From Astrocystis sublimbata (Eukaryota > Ascomycota > Sordariomycetes > Xylariales > Xylariaceae): a stretch of DNA of 64,000 nt. The position numbers were made by a program, and so were the translations under genes. The notes below the pieces were generated by a model, which was given only the letters and a program-made list of their open reading frames with translations, was not told the origin of the DNA and ran no database searches. The stretch covers positions 806,001-870,000 of the forward strand of contig JAJNNY010000003.1 in assembly GCA_022453515.1 (NCBI GenBank), read 5' to 3'. Below, piece by piece: positions 1-12,048 of the stretch (its first letter is position 1; the number at the start of each line of letters is the position of its first letter).

Positions 1-294
1 TCGAATGTAAATATTTAGAACGTGCAAAAGAAGACAAAGAATCATATGCATTCTTCTCGGGAGCTCATGTGATCGTGACTCGTTCTATCTGTCATGTTTC
101 ATGCCTAAATCTTAGTCCATCGTCTCGACCGATTATGTCTATATGTACAACGCAACACATCACCCTGTAGTGGCATTCCCTGCCTATATACATGCACAGA
201 GACAGACTGACCGACTGAAAAGATCAGTGCGGATGCGCTACATATTGTGTGTATGTGGATGTCGACGTGATCCATTGCCGCTGTCCTTGTCCGC
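1..294. other. 3' flank of the J-protein gene
   Basis: Non-coding sequence downstream of the J-protein stop codon. Open stretches here are antisense or short and carry no recognisable domain. Confidence 0.5.
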
Positions 295-1384
295 TCAGGC
301 CTTCTTCGGCTTATTGGGATTCCCATAGAATAGCCGACTGACGAGAAAAGGCCCCATGAAGCTGAGGACGATGACCCCGCCGATGGCGAAGAAGGTGCCC
401 GCAATACCCCTCTCGGGCTCGATCGTGACCCGCTGGCGACCTTCGCGCTGTCCGCCATCAGCCCCATCCGCCGCATCGGCGCTCGCACGGCGCGCCTCGC
501 GCCGCTTATCGATGTGTCGCCCCGTGCGCTGGTGGCCCTCGCGATCGAAATGCGGCACGTCGTCGCGGTGGCCGAAGGGGTCCTGGCCGGGCCCCATGCC
601 GCCTCTGCTGCTGGCCCCGCCCCCACCAGTACCAGAATCGGTCGCGGTACTACCGGAGGAGGAACCCATGCCCCCCGTGCTCGCCTCGTGCGCAGCCCTC
701 CGCTTCTCGCCTTGCGACCCCCAGCCGCCGGACCGGAAGAAGCTCGGCGGAGGCCCCTGGAAGGTGCCGCGGCGGCGGCTCAGGCCCGAGGCCGGGCGGC
801 CGCCTGCGGGGCCGGTGGAGGAGTAGGAGCCTCGGGGTGGCGCGTTTTGCGGATGGGGATGAGGCAGGTCCATGTGTTCGCGGTCGTACTTGGCGCGTTT
901 TGTTGGGGACGAGAGGATCGCGTAGGCTTCGCTGATGCGCATGAAGCGCTTCGCGGCGGCGCGGCGCGCCGAGAGCTCGTGGACGTCGGGGTGGTGTGTT
1001 TTGGAGAGGCTGTAGAAGGATCTTTGTGGGGGGAGGGAGGGGTTAGTTTGTTTTATCGTATATGGAAAAGAATAAATTGTTTTCTCACTTCTTGATGTCG
1101 GCTGGACTGGCGCCGGGCGACACCTTCAGCGTCTCGTAATGGTTGCGCGCATTGTCGATTGCTTCGTCCCGGCGGGGCACGGTGGTGTGAAAGGGACGCT
1201 GCCGCCGAGTGCTGACCCCGAATGATAAGAAGAGGACATTTCCGCCACGGCCTTTGCAGGGTGCTGCAGCAGGCTTAGAGAGGCGTGTCGGTGGTGCCTC
1301 GAGCGCTGAGAAGGTAGAGGGGAGAATGGGAGCTGTAATAATTGTTCGAGCTGCCAGAACTGACACAGCTGAACGAGGGGGCAT
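295..1384 (-). CDS. J-domain (DnaJ/Hsp40) protein, mitochondrial type, with C-terminal membrane segment
   Basis: Two exons, complement(join(295..1021,1089..1384)), 340 residues. The intron has GTGAGA and AAAG ends, and the split Lys codon restores frame. The J domain runs from about residue 82 (NHYETLKV) to 150 and contains the HPD tripeptide at about 109-111, which is known to stimulate Hsp70 ATPase. The first 70 residues are rich in Arg, Ser and Ala with no acidic cluster and contain RRQRPFHTT, typical of a fungal mitochondrial presequence. Near the C-terminus (about 304-330) there is one hydrophobic segment followed by a Lys-rich tail, so the protein is probably membrane-anchored. The middle is Gly/Ser/Arg-rich and low complexity. 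The architecture (J domain, disordered linker, C-terminal anchor) resembles yeast Jid1, but I cannot prove orthology. Family call sure; location inferred. Confidence 0.9.
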
Positions 1385-2922
1385 GCCTCATCCCGGAGCT
1401 CGCCGCATCGAATGGCCACCGATGGAATTCTTGGGAGAAGAGTAGGTAGAAAGGCAAGGCAAGGCAAGGCACATGAAGAAAAAGGGAAGGGATGGGTTGT
1501 TGGAACTTCAATGATGGAGGGACGGGACAATTGGCGAATGTACAATGTGAATTGTACATAGTAGGGTATGGGCATCATCGCCAGTGACGACACCAACTGA
1601 GGCGCGTGCTAGGTGCCCCCCCTGGCCGAGCACGGCTACTGTGGCGTTCATGTTGAGCCCATTGCGGCACTGTGCACAGACTGTATTAGCTTCTGTTGGT
1701 GAACCTGCAACTACCAGGCTATGTACCTAAAGCACCTGCAACCATTTCTGTGATGTGCTCTGCCTCACAACAATTTATGCATTGTTCCAAAACGCTGTCA
1801 TTCAAAAATAAGAATATTGGCCATGCTACCTATGTTCTGTACTTAAGTGTCGATGATGATCACCCCACCAATCCCAACCGGCTAGCTTTGTCTCAATGTA
1901 TTGTTGATCATTCTCTACACATGTTCATTACGTGTAATTGACGCAGGGTGTTAAAGTTGCATCGAAGCAATGCATGCTTGCTTGCTCTGGTCTCTGAGTT
2001 GAAGAGAATGTCAAGTCCTCATGTTTCCCAAGTATTTCCTTGAATCATGGCTTTGCTTCGCAGCACTGAGAGACTAGCTGCTGCCAGAGGCGTGACAGAA
2101 ATCAGACCTGCAATTTTTGCCGAGTTGCATTAATACAACTAACTATATTACCAGCCTTAAGATAGGAGCGATGTGGCCGGTAGTACTATTGTACTTTACA
2201 AAGGTCGAGTCATATCTCTGGATCTTGAAGTATACATGCATCCTACCTATATAGCCCTTCTATGCAATCATACCAAAAGCTATAGTCCGACTAGGTTCAA
2301 TATCCGACGCAGCGGAGCGGGACGATCCCGCAACCACGTGGCCATGATATGACATATGCAGAGAGCATGTTTGCATAGTCCACAAGCTCAACTGGGATCC
2401 CAACCTTATTTCTGACCATATTTCGTCGGTGCTGCTGTTATAACCTTATATAAACGCCATCTCCTGAGGCACTATGGTTTAGAGGCTGTTTTCTTTCTCG
2501 TGAAAGTGAGAGACGCCACGCTCCTCCGCGTAAGATTCCACTTTTTAATCAGACTTCACCAAGAGCAGGTCATTCGAATGGATTCAATTGCAGCACTATT
2601 TCTATGCAATACTATACCTAGAACCGTCATTTATTCCTAGGGGTCATGACTCTTGTTTTTGATTGCCCCGGTTCCGTCCATCTAGCCCGCCTTCCAATAA
2701 CGCCGAGGTATGAATTGCCAAAACGAGCCAAGGTTCCCAGCCCGACCAACTGCGCACTCCCAACAGTGATCTAAAATAAGAAAAAAGAGTCCGCCTGGAG
2801 AGACTCATCTTCAACGTAAATTTAAAGATGTTATTTCGGATGTTGTTACAGATGCCGGGGAGGATGGCGCGGCCTCCATGACGCGGTGTGTGTCCTTGAC
2901 TGATATTGAGCTTGATACCTGT
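1385..2922. other. Intergenic region between two minus-strand genes
   Basis: This stretch holds the upstream region of the J-protein gene and the 3' flank of the glycosyltransferase gene. An AAGGC pentamer is repeated about four times near 1452-1472. Short open frames have no domain-like sequence and no splice-compatible partners. I see no gene. Confidence 0.5.
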
Positions 2923-4622
2923 TCAGAGCTCCGGGATCTTCCAAGCTGGCTTCTTGCATTCACCCACCGCTTCTATCCAGTCATGAATACCCTTCATGTA
3001 CCAGCCACTTGTCCATTTGGCCTTCTGATCATTTTCGTCCGACGGTTTTGATTTCGGCTCTCCGAGCTTGAAGCTCTTCGCAGTGCAGCACACCTCGTCG
3101 TGCCAGCGATATTGGAAACAGTTTCGCTCCATTTGCTTCTCTTTGTTTCCAGAGTCCCCGTCTGAGATTTCGGTCTCGCACACTTTGGCGCAATTCTCCG
3201 GCGACTTCCATGCCTCTTTCTCGATGTCGGTCATTTCGTCTTCTTTCTTCTGTCGGTCTTTCGCGCGTCCGCCAGCGCGCTCTTGTGCTTCGGGGTCACG
3301 ATTGATGTAGCATACATCATCAGACCCATTATCCCAGTGCTCACGAATATCTTGCATCTTTGGAGCGATCAGACTATCGTAAAGATCTTTGATCAGCAGC
3401 ACACGCTGGTAATCATTGTCAGTACACGTTCAAAAGTCTGGAATCCTGAATATGGGGAAGTAGCTTAGGACATGCATCCCGAATGCATACTCACATCTGT
3501 CTTGCGTGTTTGCTCAAATTGCCACACAGTGCTGATCTCCTCAGCATTCATGTGATGCATCGTCAAAATCGGCTCACACCAGTGATTACGGCCGTAAGGT
3601 ATGGTGGTCGGTTTCTCGCCGTTTATCATTGGCCATGTTTGCCGGATTTTGATACCTTCGTGCTCGTCCAAAGCCAGTGCTACCAGCAGGTCTCCACAAC
3701 ACTCCCGGGTGCCCTGATCTGTGTACTGGCGTGTGAGATTGTCGTGTTTCTCGACCAGGTGTCGCAGAACGCCGCCACTGAGGATGTAGCCAGAGCCCCC
3801 GTGCGCAAATGGCCTATTGTTGACAAAGGATCGGCTGCCCAGATAGATCTTGTCGCGCGGGTTCAGACCCGATTTCTTCTTCAGCCAATGCATCATATTG
3901 GCCCAGAACACATAGGTGTCGGCCTCGGCAAAAATGTACCAGTCCTGCCCCGGGCGCATCCTCCATGTTTCCTCGATCATGGGCATGAACTTGTACTTGT
4001 CTAGGTTCCATGCGCTCTGTCTCTGAGCTTTGGCGTCGATGCACGATTGCTGAGATACGATGCATTCCTGCTGCGTGCGATACAAGTCGAAATCGCCAAT
4101 TCTAGCCCTGTCGGCCTCGTCAACTGCGGATAGGGCATCGTAGATGTGATATGGGCCCATTTGCTGCTCCTGTTCAAGAGTTAGCGCACTCAGCACGGGT
4201 GCATCCATATCCGGGCGAGCAGGCCACAACGGGTCAAGTGTTGGGTGTCCTGTACATACCATGTCGGAGAAGATGAGGAAATTGTCGGGAAGACAGGACA
4301 TTGTGGTGAGTAGCTGTGTAGGGATCCTGTCGAAGGCTTCGGTGGCGCCGGTTTTCATAACGAGGAGAACGCCATCTGTGCTAGGGAAGCGAGCACACGG
4401 GTCGCTCGTGTTATAGTGCTTATGCACCAGCTGCTCATTGCCTTGGTTGTATAGGGTATTATCATATACAGGGCGTGAGAAATAGTTGGCGACGCGATCG
4501 TAGTAGTCGCCGTATTCGAACTGCTGCCATTGAGGACGGAGGTGGAGGAAGGTTACAATGAAAGTCACAACGGCGATGGCACCGAAGATGCGCAGACGCC
4601 TGGAGCTCGGGGCGGCGATCAT
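2923..4622 (-). CDS. DUF604/GT31-like (fringe-type) glycosyltransferase, type II membrane protein
   Basis: Two exons, complement(join(2923..3405,3495..4622)), 536 residues from the ATG at 4622. An in-frame ATG at 4706 would add 28 Pro-rich residues. I prefer 4622 because it puts a short basic tail directly before a signal anchor (RIFGAIAVVTFIVTFLHL), as expected for a Golgi type II enzyme. The intron is GTGAGT...CCAG, phase 0. The lumenal part has the family's hallmarks: a WYIFAEADTYVF stretch that serves as the DxD-like metal/nucleotide-sugar site, and the downstream GGSGYILSGG segment. The C-terminal exon carries a Cys-rich module (CAKVCETE, CFQYRWHDEVCC) like the PAN/apple-like end of many fungal members. 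The donor and acceptor sugars are unknown. Confidence 0.85.
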
Positions 4623-7095
4623 GTTGGGTGGTGGTCCGGGAGGGCGGATATGGAGGGGACGGGGGAGGAAACCGGCTCTCGCCTGGAGTCCAAGACACCA
4701 GGGCAACGGCTATGCGAAGCCGAAATAGGACGGTCACCAAGGAGCGGCACCATTAGAAACAATATAGGTCAAAACGATAGACAAGAATAAGTCAAGAATA
4801 GTCAAGACGACGTTGTTCGCAACCAGGAAACGATTCAGCAAACCATGGTTGTCGCCTTGTATCGCAAAGAAAGACGGATGAAGCAAGAGATGGCACCGAT
4901 TCTCCAACCTGGGCCGGGGAGGGATGAGGAGGAAGCGAGAAGGTCGACTAGGAGAGGGGCTCGAGGGGAAGAAGGACGCAAAGGAGGGAGAGATAGATAA
5001 CTCGATAACTAACTCTCAGATACGCGAGGATTACGATCTTCGCAGGTGGCCCCCAAGTTGGTGTGAATCAAGGTCGAGGTGGGAGGAAGGCAGTACCGAC
5101 GGCAGCAATTAATTACTCGTACCTTGAATACGTAGCATCCGCTGCATCCTAGGCAATGTCATATAGATTCTGGATATGGCCACTCCCTCCCTCAACAACC
5201 TTGACATACATAGGTACCTTACCTGACTAAGCTCTCGACTAACCTCATGTGGTGGTACAGGTCAAGCTCGCGGGTCTCGCCGACCGTTTTCGTTCTCGTT
5301 CCTCCCATTTTAAGAACTTGACACCAACACCAAAGCTCCTGCCAAAGTGCCTGTTGGCCCCAAAAGTACCTGCCTACTACAGGTGTGTTTTGGCTGGTAC
5401 AGGGGCAATCAATAGCAAAGCCGGTCCTACGCTAAAATTAGCCCCATCAGGCGATTGCTTGGGTGGGATGACGCACTTCTGCTGCTGCCATCCGAAGCTG
5501 TTCGGCTGTGGCTTCTCTGATTGGATATTGCATATGCGTTGGTGCCGCGAGCGGGATGGATATTTACAGGCTTGGATAGGCGAGACAGGCTGTGTAATGT
5601 AAGTCAAAGGACACACTCGGACACTGGACCTACATAGTATTACATACAATTAGATGACAACTTGGGGGGCTTGGGTGGAGATGGGCCTCACTCGTCTACG
5701 TGTACGTACAGCCAAGATCCGATATTCTGTCTGAGGCATGATAGCCCTCAGTGGTGCACATAGCCTGTGGTCCAAGTGCATTCAAACACACAGAGCTAAC
5801 AACTCTGGCAGCTACCTACAATAGGTGTTGTAACCCCAGCCTAGGCTGAATAACGCTCCAGGCATGCTCCTATTGGGTTGCAGATCTGAAACAGCCCATC
5901 GTGGACCCGGTTTTACCCTTCTTCGGCCAACGACCTAAGCACTACTACTGTACGAAGATAATCCATACAACTGTGAATCAGGCATCCAGGCCCATGTATG
6001 TTAAGTCGACCGGGTAAGCGATCGAGTGCTCTATCGTTGTTGAAACCATTCGACCTGCAAGTATGGTAAATGTATCAACATGCCGAAGCGTAGGCGATTT
6101 GCCTTGATCAATCCGTTCTGCGACAGACGCATGATGTAGGAAAGACATATGTGAACCCGTTTTCAGAGTGTGTTTGGTGGTGTTAGACATTTCTAGATGT
6201 CCAATCACAGGTGCCTCTACTACTAAATTCCATAAAGGTTTGACCAGCTAAGCAAGACACGCTAGACACGCTTGTGGCCTTTACCTCGGCAGAAACGCTC
6301 GTGGTCATCATTTTACATTTAGGTATTGAGCAAGTATACACTTTCTCCCGCCAGGGGAAATATTTCTTGGTATATAACCACGAGCCGCTGAGCACTTGAA
6401 GGGCCGCTGTATCACTGTGTTGATTTTAATCAGCTATAACGGAATTGTATCCGACAGCAGCTACCTAAGTCAGCAACGTCAGTGCTTGAACATATTATGG
6501 ATGAGGCAGGTATATACCTACGGAAAGTGACCTGGATGCCTGGGAAGCCCTCTGATATAACGTTCGGTCCGCCACCTCGGCCACACAGAGTTTGAAAATG
6601 ACCAGTCTCGTCTGTAAGACAACGAATAATGTGAGAAGTTGGACCATACTGTGTGGGATACGGCCACCTAGTACAACAGACTGTACGTTTCCAGGCACAA
6701 AGTAGCATGCATACACATAAGGAGTACCATATTCCACGAAGTTGCATCAAGCTTTTGAAGGACCAAAATATCTTAAGAGCTGATTGGTCCTTTCTTACAT
6801 CCACTTTGCTGAGGCTCCTGACTTTGATACTGCCCAGCTTTAACTGAAAGAAACAACTACCAGTTAAGCTCTATTCAACAATATGGCACGTCATGGCCAG
6901 CTGCATCTAATGTCAACGTGCGAAGATCCTCGACTAGGTGTTGGACGAGAAATAGAGGTTGCTAGTATGCGAAACGATTGAGTTGGGTAACGGGTACGAA
7001 AAGGTCACATTGCTTAATCAGGCACACTTCCAAGTAAACTATGGGCAGCGTTAAATGTGTTCGGTAGCCTGTAGGCTGTAGTGTGAGAATTCACT

Positions 7096-7146
7096 CAGAT
7101 GCAATACTCAGACGCAATACTCAGAAACAATACTCAAACACAATAG
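7096..7146. repeat. 13-bp minisatellite, about four units
   Basis: Direct reading gives four consecutive units of the form CAGAYGCAATACT / CAGAAACAATACT / CAAACACAATAG. They diverge mainly at positions 3-6, while the CAATACT core is constant in the first three. It lies in non-coding sequence. Confidence 0.8.
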
Positions 7147-8318
7147 CACATCAGAAGAGTAATGCATTAGTTGCAGAACCTCACTGTCTACCGGTATTTA
7201 GGTGTTGAATGGGTTGGTTGATGCCATCGATGGTCTTATCAACTCATCGAACTTAATTATAGAATAAATACATGCTTCATCCAGGTCAACCCCAGATCCC
7301 AATTGAGGATTGCACATGAGGCAGAGCTAGCAATCTTAAAAATCCTTGATCCCTGCATGGTGCCAAGCATCAAGATTCAGCCTGGACGTTGACACAATTA
7401 CTAATACCCTATTGTTCCAAATGTCTGGATTCCAATCGCCGTACACAACACGTTCAAACAGTAGGCTTGATATCTTAGTGCTTGGGTCCCTCTCTCTCCC
7501 CCTTCTAATTACAGGAAGGATCCGCCCTCATCGTGATGAGCGGACTTAGGTAGCGTTTCTCATTGACTGCCACAAACTTGAAGCGGATGCCCGAGGATAT
7601 CTACTCGCGGCTCACCTGGTAATGCGAACCGGCTGTGCCGCAATCTGTTTGTTTTTTTGTGTGGGATCCCAGCACTCGCACTCGGTTGCATCAGTTTCGG
7701 AATGGGTTGGTAAGGCGAGCTGACCATGGGACGACAACTTCTTCGAAAAATAGTACCTAATAGGGCGATACAGAAAAGGAGCTAAAAATATAAACCCTAC
7801 AGCGACCAAGCTCTCGCCCTGTGGTCTCCGTTCCACTTTGATCGTAATCTGCGCCGGTCCCATCCACTTACTCACCTACTTCACCTGGCGTAGACTGCGG
7901 GACTGGGAGCGAGCGGGCTTTGCAGACCCATACAAAGAAGGCAGAGCTTTAAACACCAATCCCAGTTCATAGTCCTTTGGCGTGGTGAGTAGATAAGGTT
8001 GTCGGGAATTGAGGGGAGCCTTTGTTGGTGCAGCATAGATGTCGAGTGCGCTACAAAATCCAACTATCTCGGTAATATCAGATATCACTTGCATAACACG
8101 CTGGAACTGCAATGATTCTGTTACGCCCAAGGAAAATAGGATCATGTCGAAGGCGGCATGAATAGGTAGATATGAGAAAGGAAGGTCGCCATTTGTCATA
8201 TGGATCGAAATGGACACTCGCCCTATGTATGATTGGGCGCGGCACAGCACTCCACATAGGAGATATTTACATGGGTTCCTGAAGCGATCGCCATTTCAGC
8301 GTACGCCGCAAGATGGAG

Positions 8319-8335
8319 GAAAGTTATATAGCCCG
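8319..8335 (+). promoter_or_regulatory. TATA-like element of the S41 peptidase gene
   Basis: AAAGTTATATAGCCC lies about 95 bases upstream of the start codon at 8423. Spacing and sequence fit a fungal TATA element. No transcript evidence is available. Confidence 0.4.
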
Positions 8336-8422
8336 CTCCAGCGCCGGAGACGCGAGTGAGTTTGATGATGGATTCGCCCATCCAACTCTCTGTCATTCTT
8401 TCCAGAGTCATTCCTTTTTATT

Positions 8423-10822
8423 ATGAAGTCGTTCGCTTTCGGCGCATCGGCGCTCGCAGCCCTGTCGTCTAGTCTTGTCCCTGCATCCGCTGCTGTCTTG
8501 AGTCAAAAGAACGGCACATCATGCGGGAAGCCGACGCCTACCACCGCCATCGCGACGGGTACCATCACCGCTGCGCCGACGCCGACGGCAGAAGACCCCT
8601 GCGTGGTAGCTAGAGAGGCATGGGTTTCTCAGGTCGCGTTGTCCCTAGACACCATGCCAACAATGGCCGCGTCCACGGCTTACGAGTGCTTGAAGTCAGT
8701 CCCGGTCCACAAAGAGCCTGCTCTCCGGCTTTTGGATGACCTGAGTACCGTCCTCGAGTGGCAGTCCGACGCGGCGTACTTGAAGGACCCCCCGTCCGAC
8801 TATCCTTACCCGCCGGTGGACATCTTTGGAGAGCTTGAGAGAATCCGTTCCAACCTTAAAGCGGACAAGTACAGTGGCGAGTTGGAATGGCAGGAGGACC
8901 TGTTTCTGAACATTGCGGGAAAGCCGCACAACGGTCACCTGGCCTATCATCCCGACTTGTTGACAATTCCCTTTGAATGGGTCCGTCCTTTCCAACTGGT
9001 GTCGATAAGCGAGGATGGCATCGCGTTGCCCGTGATCAAGCTGCTCGAAGACGTGGTGTCTCCCGGCACAAAGTCCTCCCATATTGTTGAAATCAACGGG
9101 GTGGATGCCGCTACGTTCGTCGAAGGTCGTGTGACCGAATCGTCCAACAGCCAGGATCCCGACGCCGGGTATAATGCGATGTTCTTCAGCATAGCCAATA
9201 AGGCTGGCCTCCAAGCCAACGGTTACTTTGAGGGCGGTGGACGTGAAAGGTATGTCATGGTGCCCCGATACGGCGACATCTAATGCCTTGTGTCCTGAGA
9301 GAACTAACATCGATCAAGATTCTACTACCCCGGAAATGCCACCAGCTTGACTTTCGCAAACGGAACCACGGTCACCAAGCCCAACATCGCCAGATTCCAC
9401 TATACACCTTACGAATGGACTGATGTCAAGGACGCTGATACGATGCACAAGGTGTTTTGCCCTGGAGCCTATTACACCGACTCGTCGCGAGCTGCTTCCC
9501 GTGACGTCAAGCCAACTCGACGCACTGCTGCGCCAGACAGTATCCGTAACTATCCTCAGCCGCCTGTTGCGCTCACACGCCGCCAGGAGGAAGGTCCACA
9601 AGCGCCTGAGGGTTACCCAGAGCCAATTGTCATCTCGGACGGATCCGATGTACTCGGTTACTTTATTGATGAACCGGGATTCGAAAATGTTGCAGTCCTC
9701 GTTCTCCGCTCATTCAGTGGCATTTTCTACGATTTTCAAGCCGCGGTTCAAGACTTCTTTGCCAAAGCTGTCGAGGCGGGCAAGACAAAACTTGTCATCG
9801 ATTTGCAGGCCAACGGCGGCGGCACAATCCTCCTCGGATATGACGTCTTCCGCCAGCTTTTCCCCGACATCATACAAGATGGACCCAGCAGATGGCGCGC
9901 TTCGTCCACTTTCAATGCTCTGTCACAGGCCTATTCTCCCATATGCGCCAACTACACACCCAAGGTTGAGTATCAGGATCTCGACTCGCCGTGCAACCTC
10001 GTTCATAACTGGCGCAGCGATCTCAACGACACGAACGGCCACTTCACGTCCTATGCCGATAAGTTCGGCCCGGTCATAGCGAAGGGCGATAACTACACCA
10101 ACTGGATGCAATGGGATGCATCGAACCCAGCACTGACACACGACTTTGATACGTCTATCACGGGCTATGGGACGCGCAAAAACTTCACCAGACCTTTCGG
10201 TGGGCCCGAGGACATTGTGCTTCTTTATGATGGGTACTGCGCGTCAACGTGCACCATCTTCTCGCAATTCATGAAGCATAATGCAGGCGTCAAGAGCATC
10301 GCCATGGGCGGCCGACCCAAGGAGGGGCCGATCCAGGGCGTCGGCGGTGTCAAGGGGTCGCAAGTGTACCCGTTCCGGATGCTGGACAACATCGCCGAGC
10401 TGGCGCTGACTTACACCAAGGACCCGGCGGTCATAAAGGAGCTCAAGCGTCTGGACACGTCGTACCTTGCGGCTCGCAGCCCGAGCCCGATGCAGGTGCC
10501 CGTAGTCAACGTCCGAGACGCCATTCTCCCGGATCAGCTCGAGAGCGGTGTGCCGGCTCAGTTCGTGACTGAACTCGCCGACTGCCGGCTGTACTGGACC
10601 GAGGCCATGATCCAGAACCCCGAGGAGATCTGGAAAGCCGCGGCTCTGGCCGCTTTTCAGGGAGGCAAGTGCGCAGCGGGCGCCATCGAGCAGTCCTTCA
10701 AGGCCGCCTCTTCGTCGAAAGCAAGCGGGTACAGGAAACGTCCGCTGCCGGTCCGTACCGGCAAAGCCCTCTCCCCCGACCCAGTCATGATGCAGTATAT
10801 GAACGTCAAGGTCTCCGATTAA
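8423..10822 (+). CDS. Secreted peptidase S41 family protein (CPAF-like)
   Basis: Two exons, join(8423..9249,9319..10822), 776 residues. The intron is GTATGT...CAAG with a CTAAC branch site, and the split Arg codon restores frame. An N-terminal signal peptide (KSFAFGASALAALSSSLVPASA) is followed by a Thr/Pro-rich stretch, then a large N-terminal domain (about 60-330). The C-terminal S41 catalytic domain begins around 390. In it, KLVIDLQANGGG is the conserved strand-turn, and YCASTCTIF at about 580-588 carries the predicted nucleophile Ser585. Fungal members of this family are secreted or vacuolar; the substrate is unknown. A second gene of the same family starts at 62616. RR sites (TRRQEEG) in the middle could be kexin-type processing sites, which is inference. 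Confidence 0.9.
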
Positions 10823-12048
10823 ATGGTGTAGGGTAAGTGAGTAACTAGGTAACAATACAATTTGGATTATGACTTTCCTCGAATGGTCGAATGTCAATGG
10901 CGCTAGCCAGAGACCCCCAACGCTGTGTCACGGCTCTCTGTCTTTATCTTTCTCTGTCTTCTCGTCTGCGATTTGATTTGCGAACACAGCAGCATAGTTC
11001 CGAGTCAAACCGCTTCGTAGCCTGGATCTGGAAGTGAACCGATTATAAAAACCCAATCATCTTGGTATAAATCGCATTTACCTCTTACTCGAACTTAATG
11101 TGGACAGGAAAGTTGGAAGAAGGCAAAGAGGCAGCTCCGGTAACGTGAAATGAAAGGCTATTTCCTACCCCATGCGAATAAGGTAGGTCTAAGTAGGTAC
11201 TTGAGTATTTTGCATCTTTCTATGTGTCGATCTGCTGCAGTAGGTACCAGGTAATATTCAGGGTATTGAAAAGCATTATCACCTACCTAGTAGTACTAGT
11301 ATAGGAGCACACAAAATGCCTAGGAACATCATGATCACATTTCGTGACAATGTTTTGCGATTTAAGTGGTTGATGCCTCGATGACTTGCTTGCTGCAAGG
11401 CAGGTCCACGGGAGGTATGTGCCCACTACCTAGCATATGCACATGCACGCACATGACGAAATGTGGGCAGTTATGGGGATGACGCGATGGCTGGCTTCAA
11501 TGCTTGGCATTTGGCATCTGGCGCGTCGAGCTTCCTTGCACCACCAACCTGCAGTGGGTGCCTCGGGTGCTTCAGCGCTCGTGTTGCAGGCCCGGGGCTC
11601 GCGCTCGCATGGGAGCTTCAGGTGAGCTTGAGCTTGGGCCCTTGCTTGCGCAGCTGTGGTGCGGAAGGGACCATCCATAGGTAGCTGTTCCAATTGCTGT
11701 TGCGCTCGCGCCGGCGCGAGTTTCCCCAACCTTATACTCCACGATTCCCCCAGCTCGCCAGGTACTTTAATAACGTGGACTTGGACCTAATCCTCGCTAA
11801 TCCATTGGCAAATCTGATCATTCATCATTCATCACTCATCATTCACATATTGCCCGCGCATCTCTATCTACGTCACATACCGTGATCAGCTACCATCCAT
11901 CTACACCTGCTTGACCTTCTTGTTGCTGCACGAGCATTCTGTCTCATCTGATCGCATTGCATACCTAAACACCACGAACAGTGCATCATAGTTTCTCGCT
12001 TCATTGCGCACACGCATCGTCGCCGCAGCCTCATAGCGACTCTCCACA
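10823..12048. other. Intergenic: S41 3' flank and histone-chaperone promoter
   Basis: No gene recognised. TAGGTA/TACCTA motifs occur around 11184-11295. Near 11818-11851 there is an imperfect CATTCAT repeat, followed by pyrimidine-rich sequence leading to the start codon at 12049, typical of a fungal promoter and 5' UTR. Confidence 0.5.

Larger units (their letters stand above)
4707..8422. other. 3.7-kb gene-free stretch with a minisatellite
   Basis: This is the upstream region of the glycosyltransferase gene plus the promoter of the S41 gene. Open frames of 60-124 codons occur on both strands but none has a recognisable domain. The minus-strand frames at 7612-8250 and 8223-8411 cannot be joined convincingly, and the latter sits on the S41 promoter. 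A 13-base tandem repeat lies at 7096-7146 and TACCTA/TAGGTA motifs recur. I see no supported gene. Confidence 0.5.

Noticed and set aside
295..1095. Plus-strand frames 356-826 and 514-1095
   Set aside because: They are GC-rich antisense shadows of the J-protein exon, with Pro/Arg/Ala-biased sequence and no domain.
7612..8411. Minus-strand gene built from frames at 7612-7875, 7876-8250 and 8223-8411
   Set aside because: The first exon would start 11 bases from the S41 start codon on the other strand and would cover its TATA element. The junctions are poor and no domain is recognisable.
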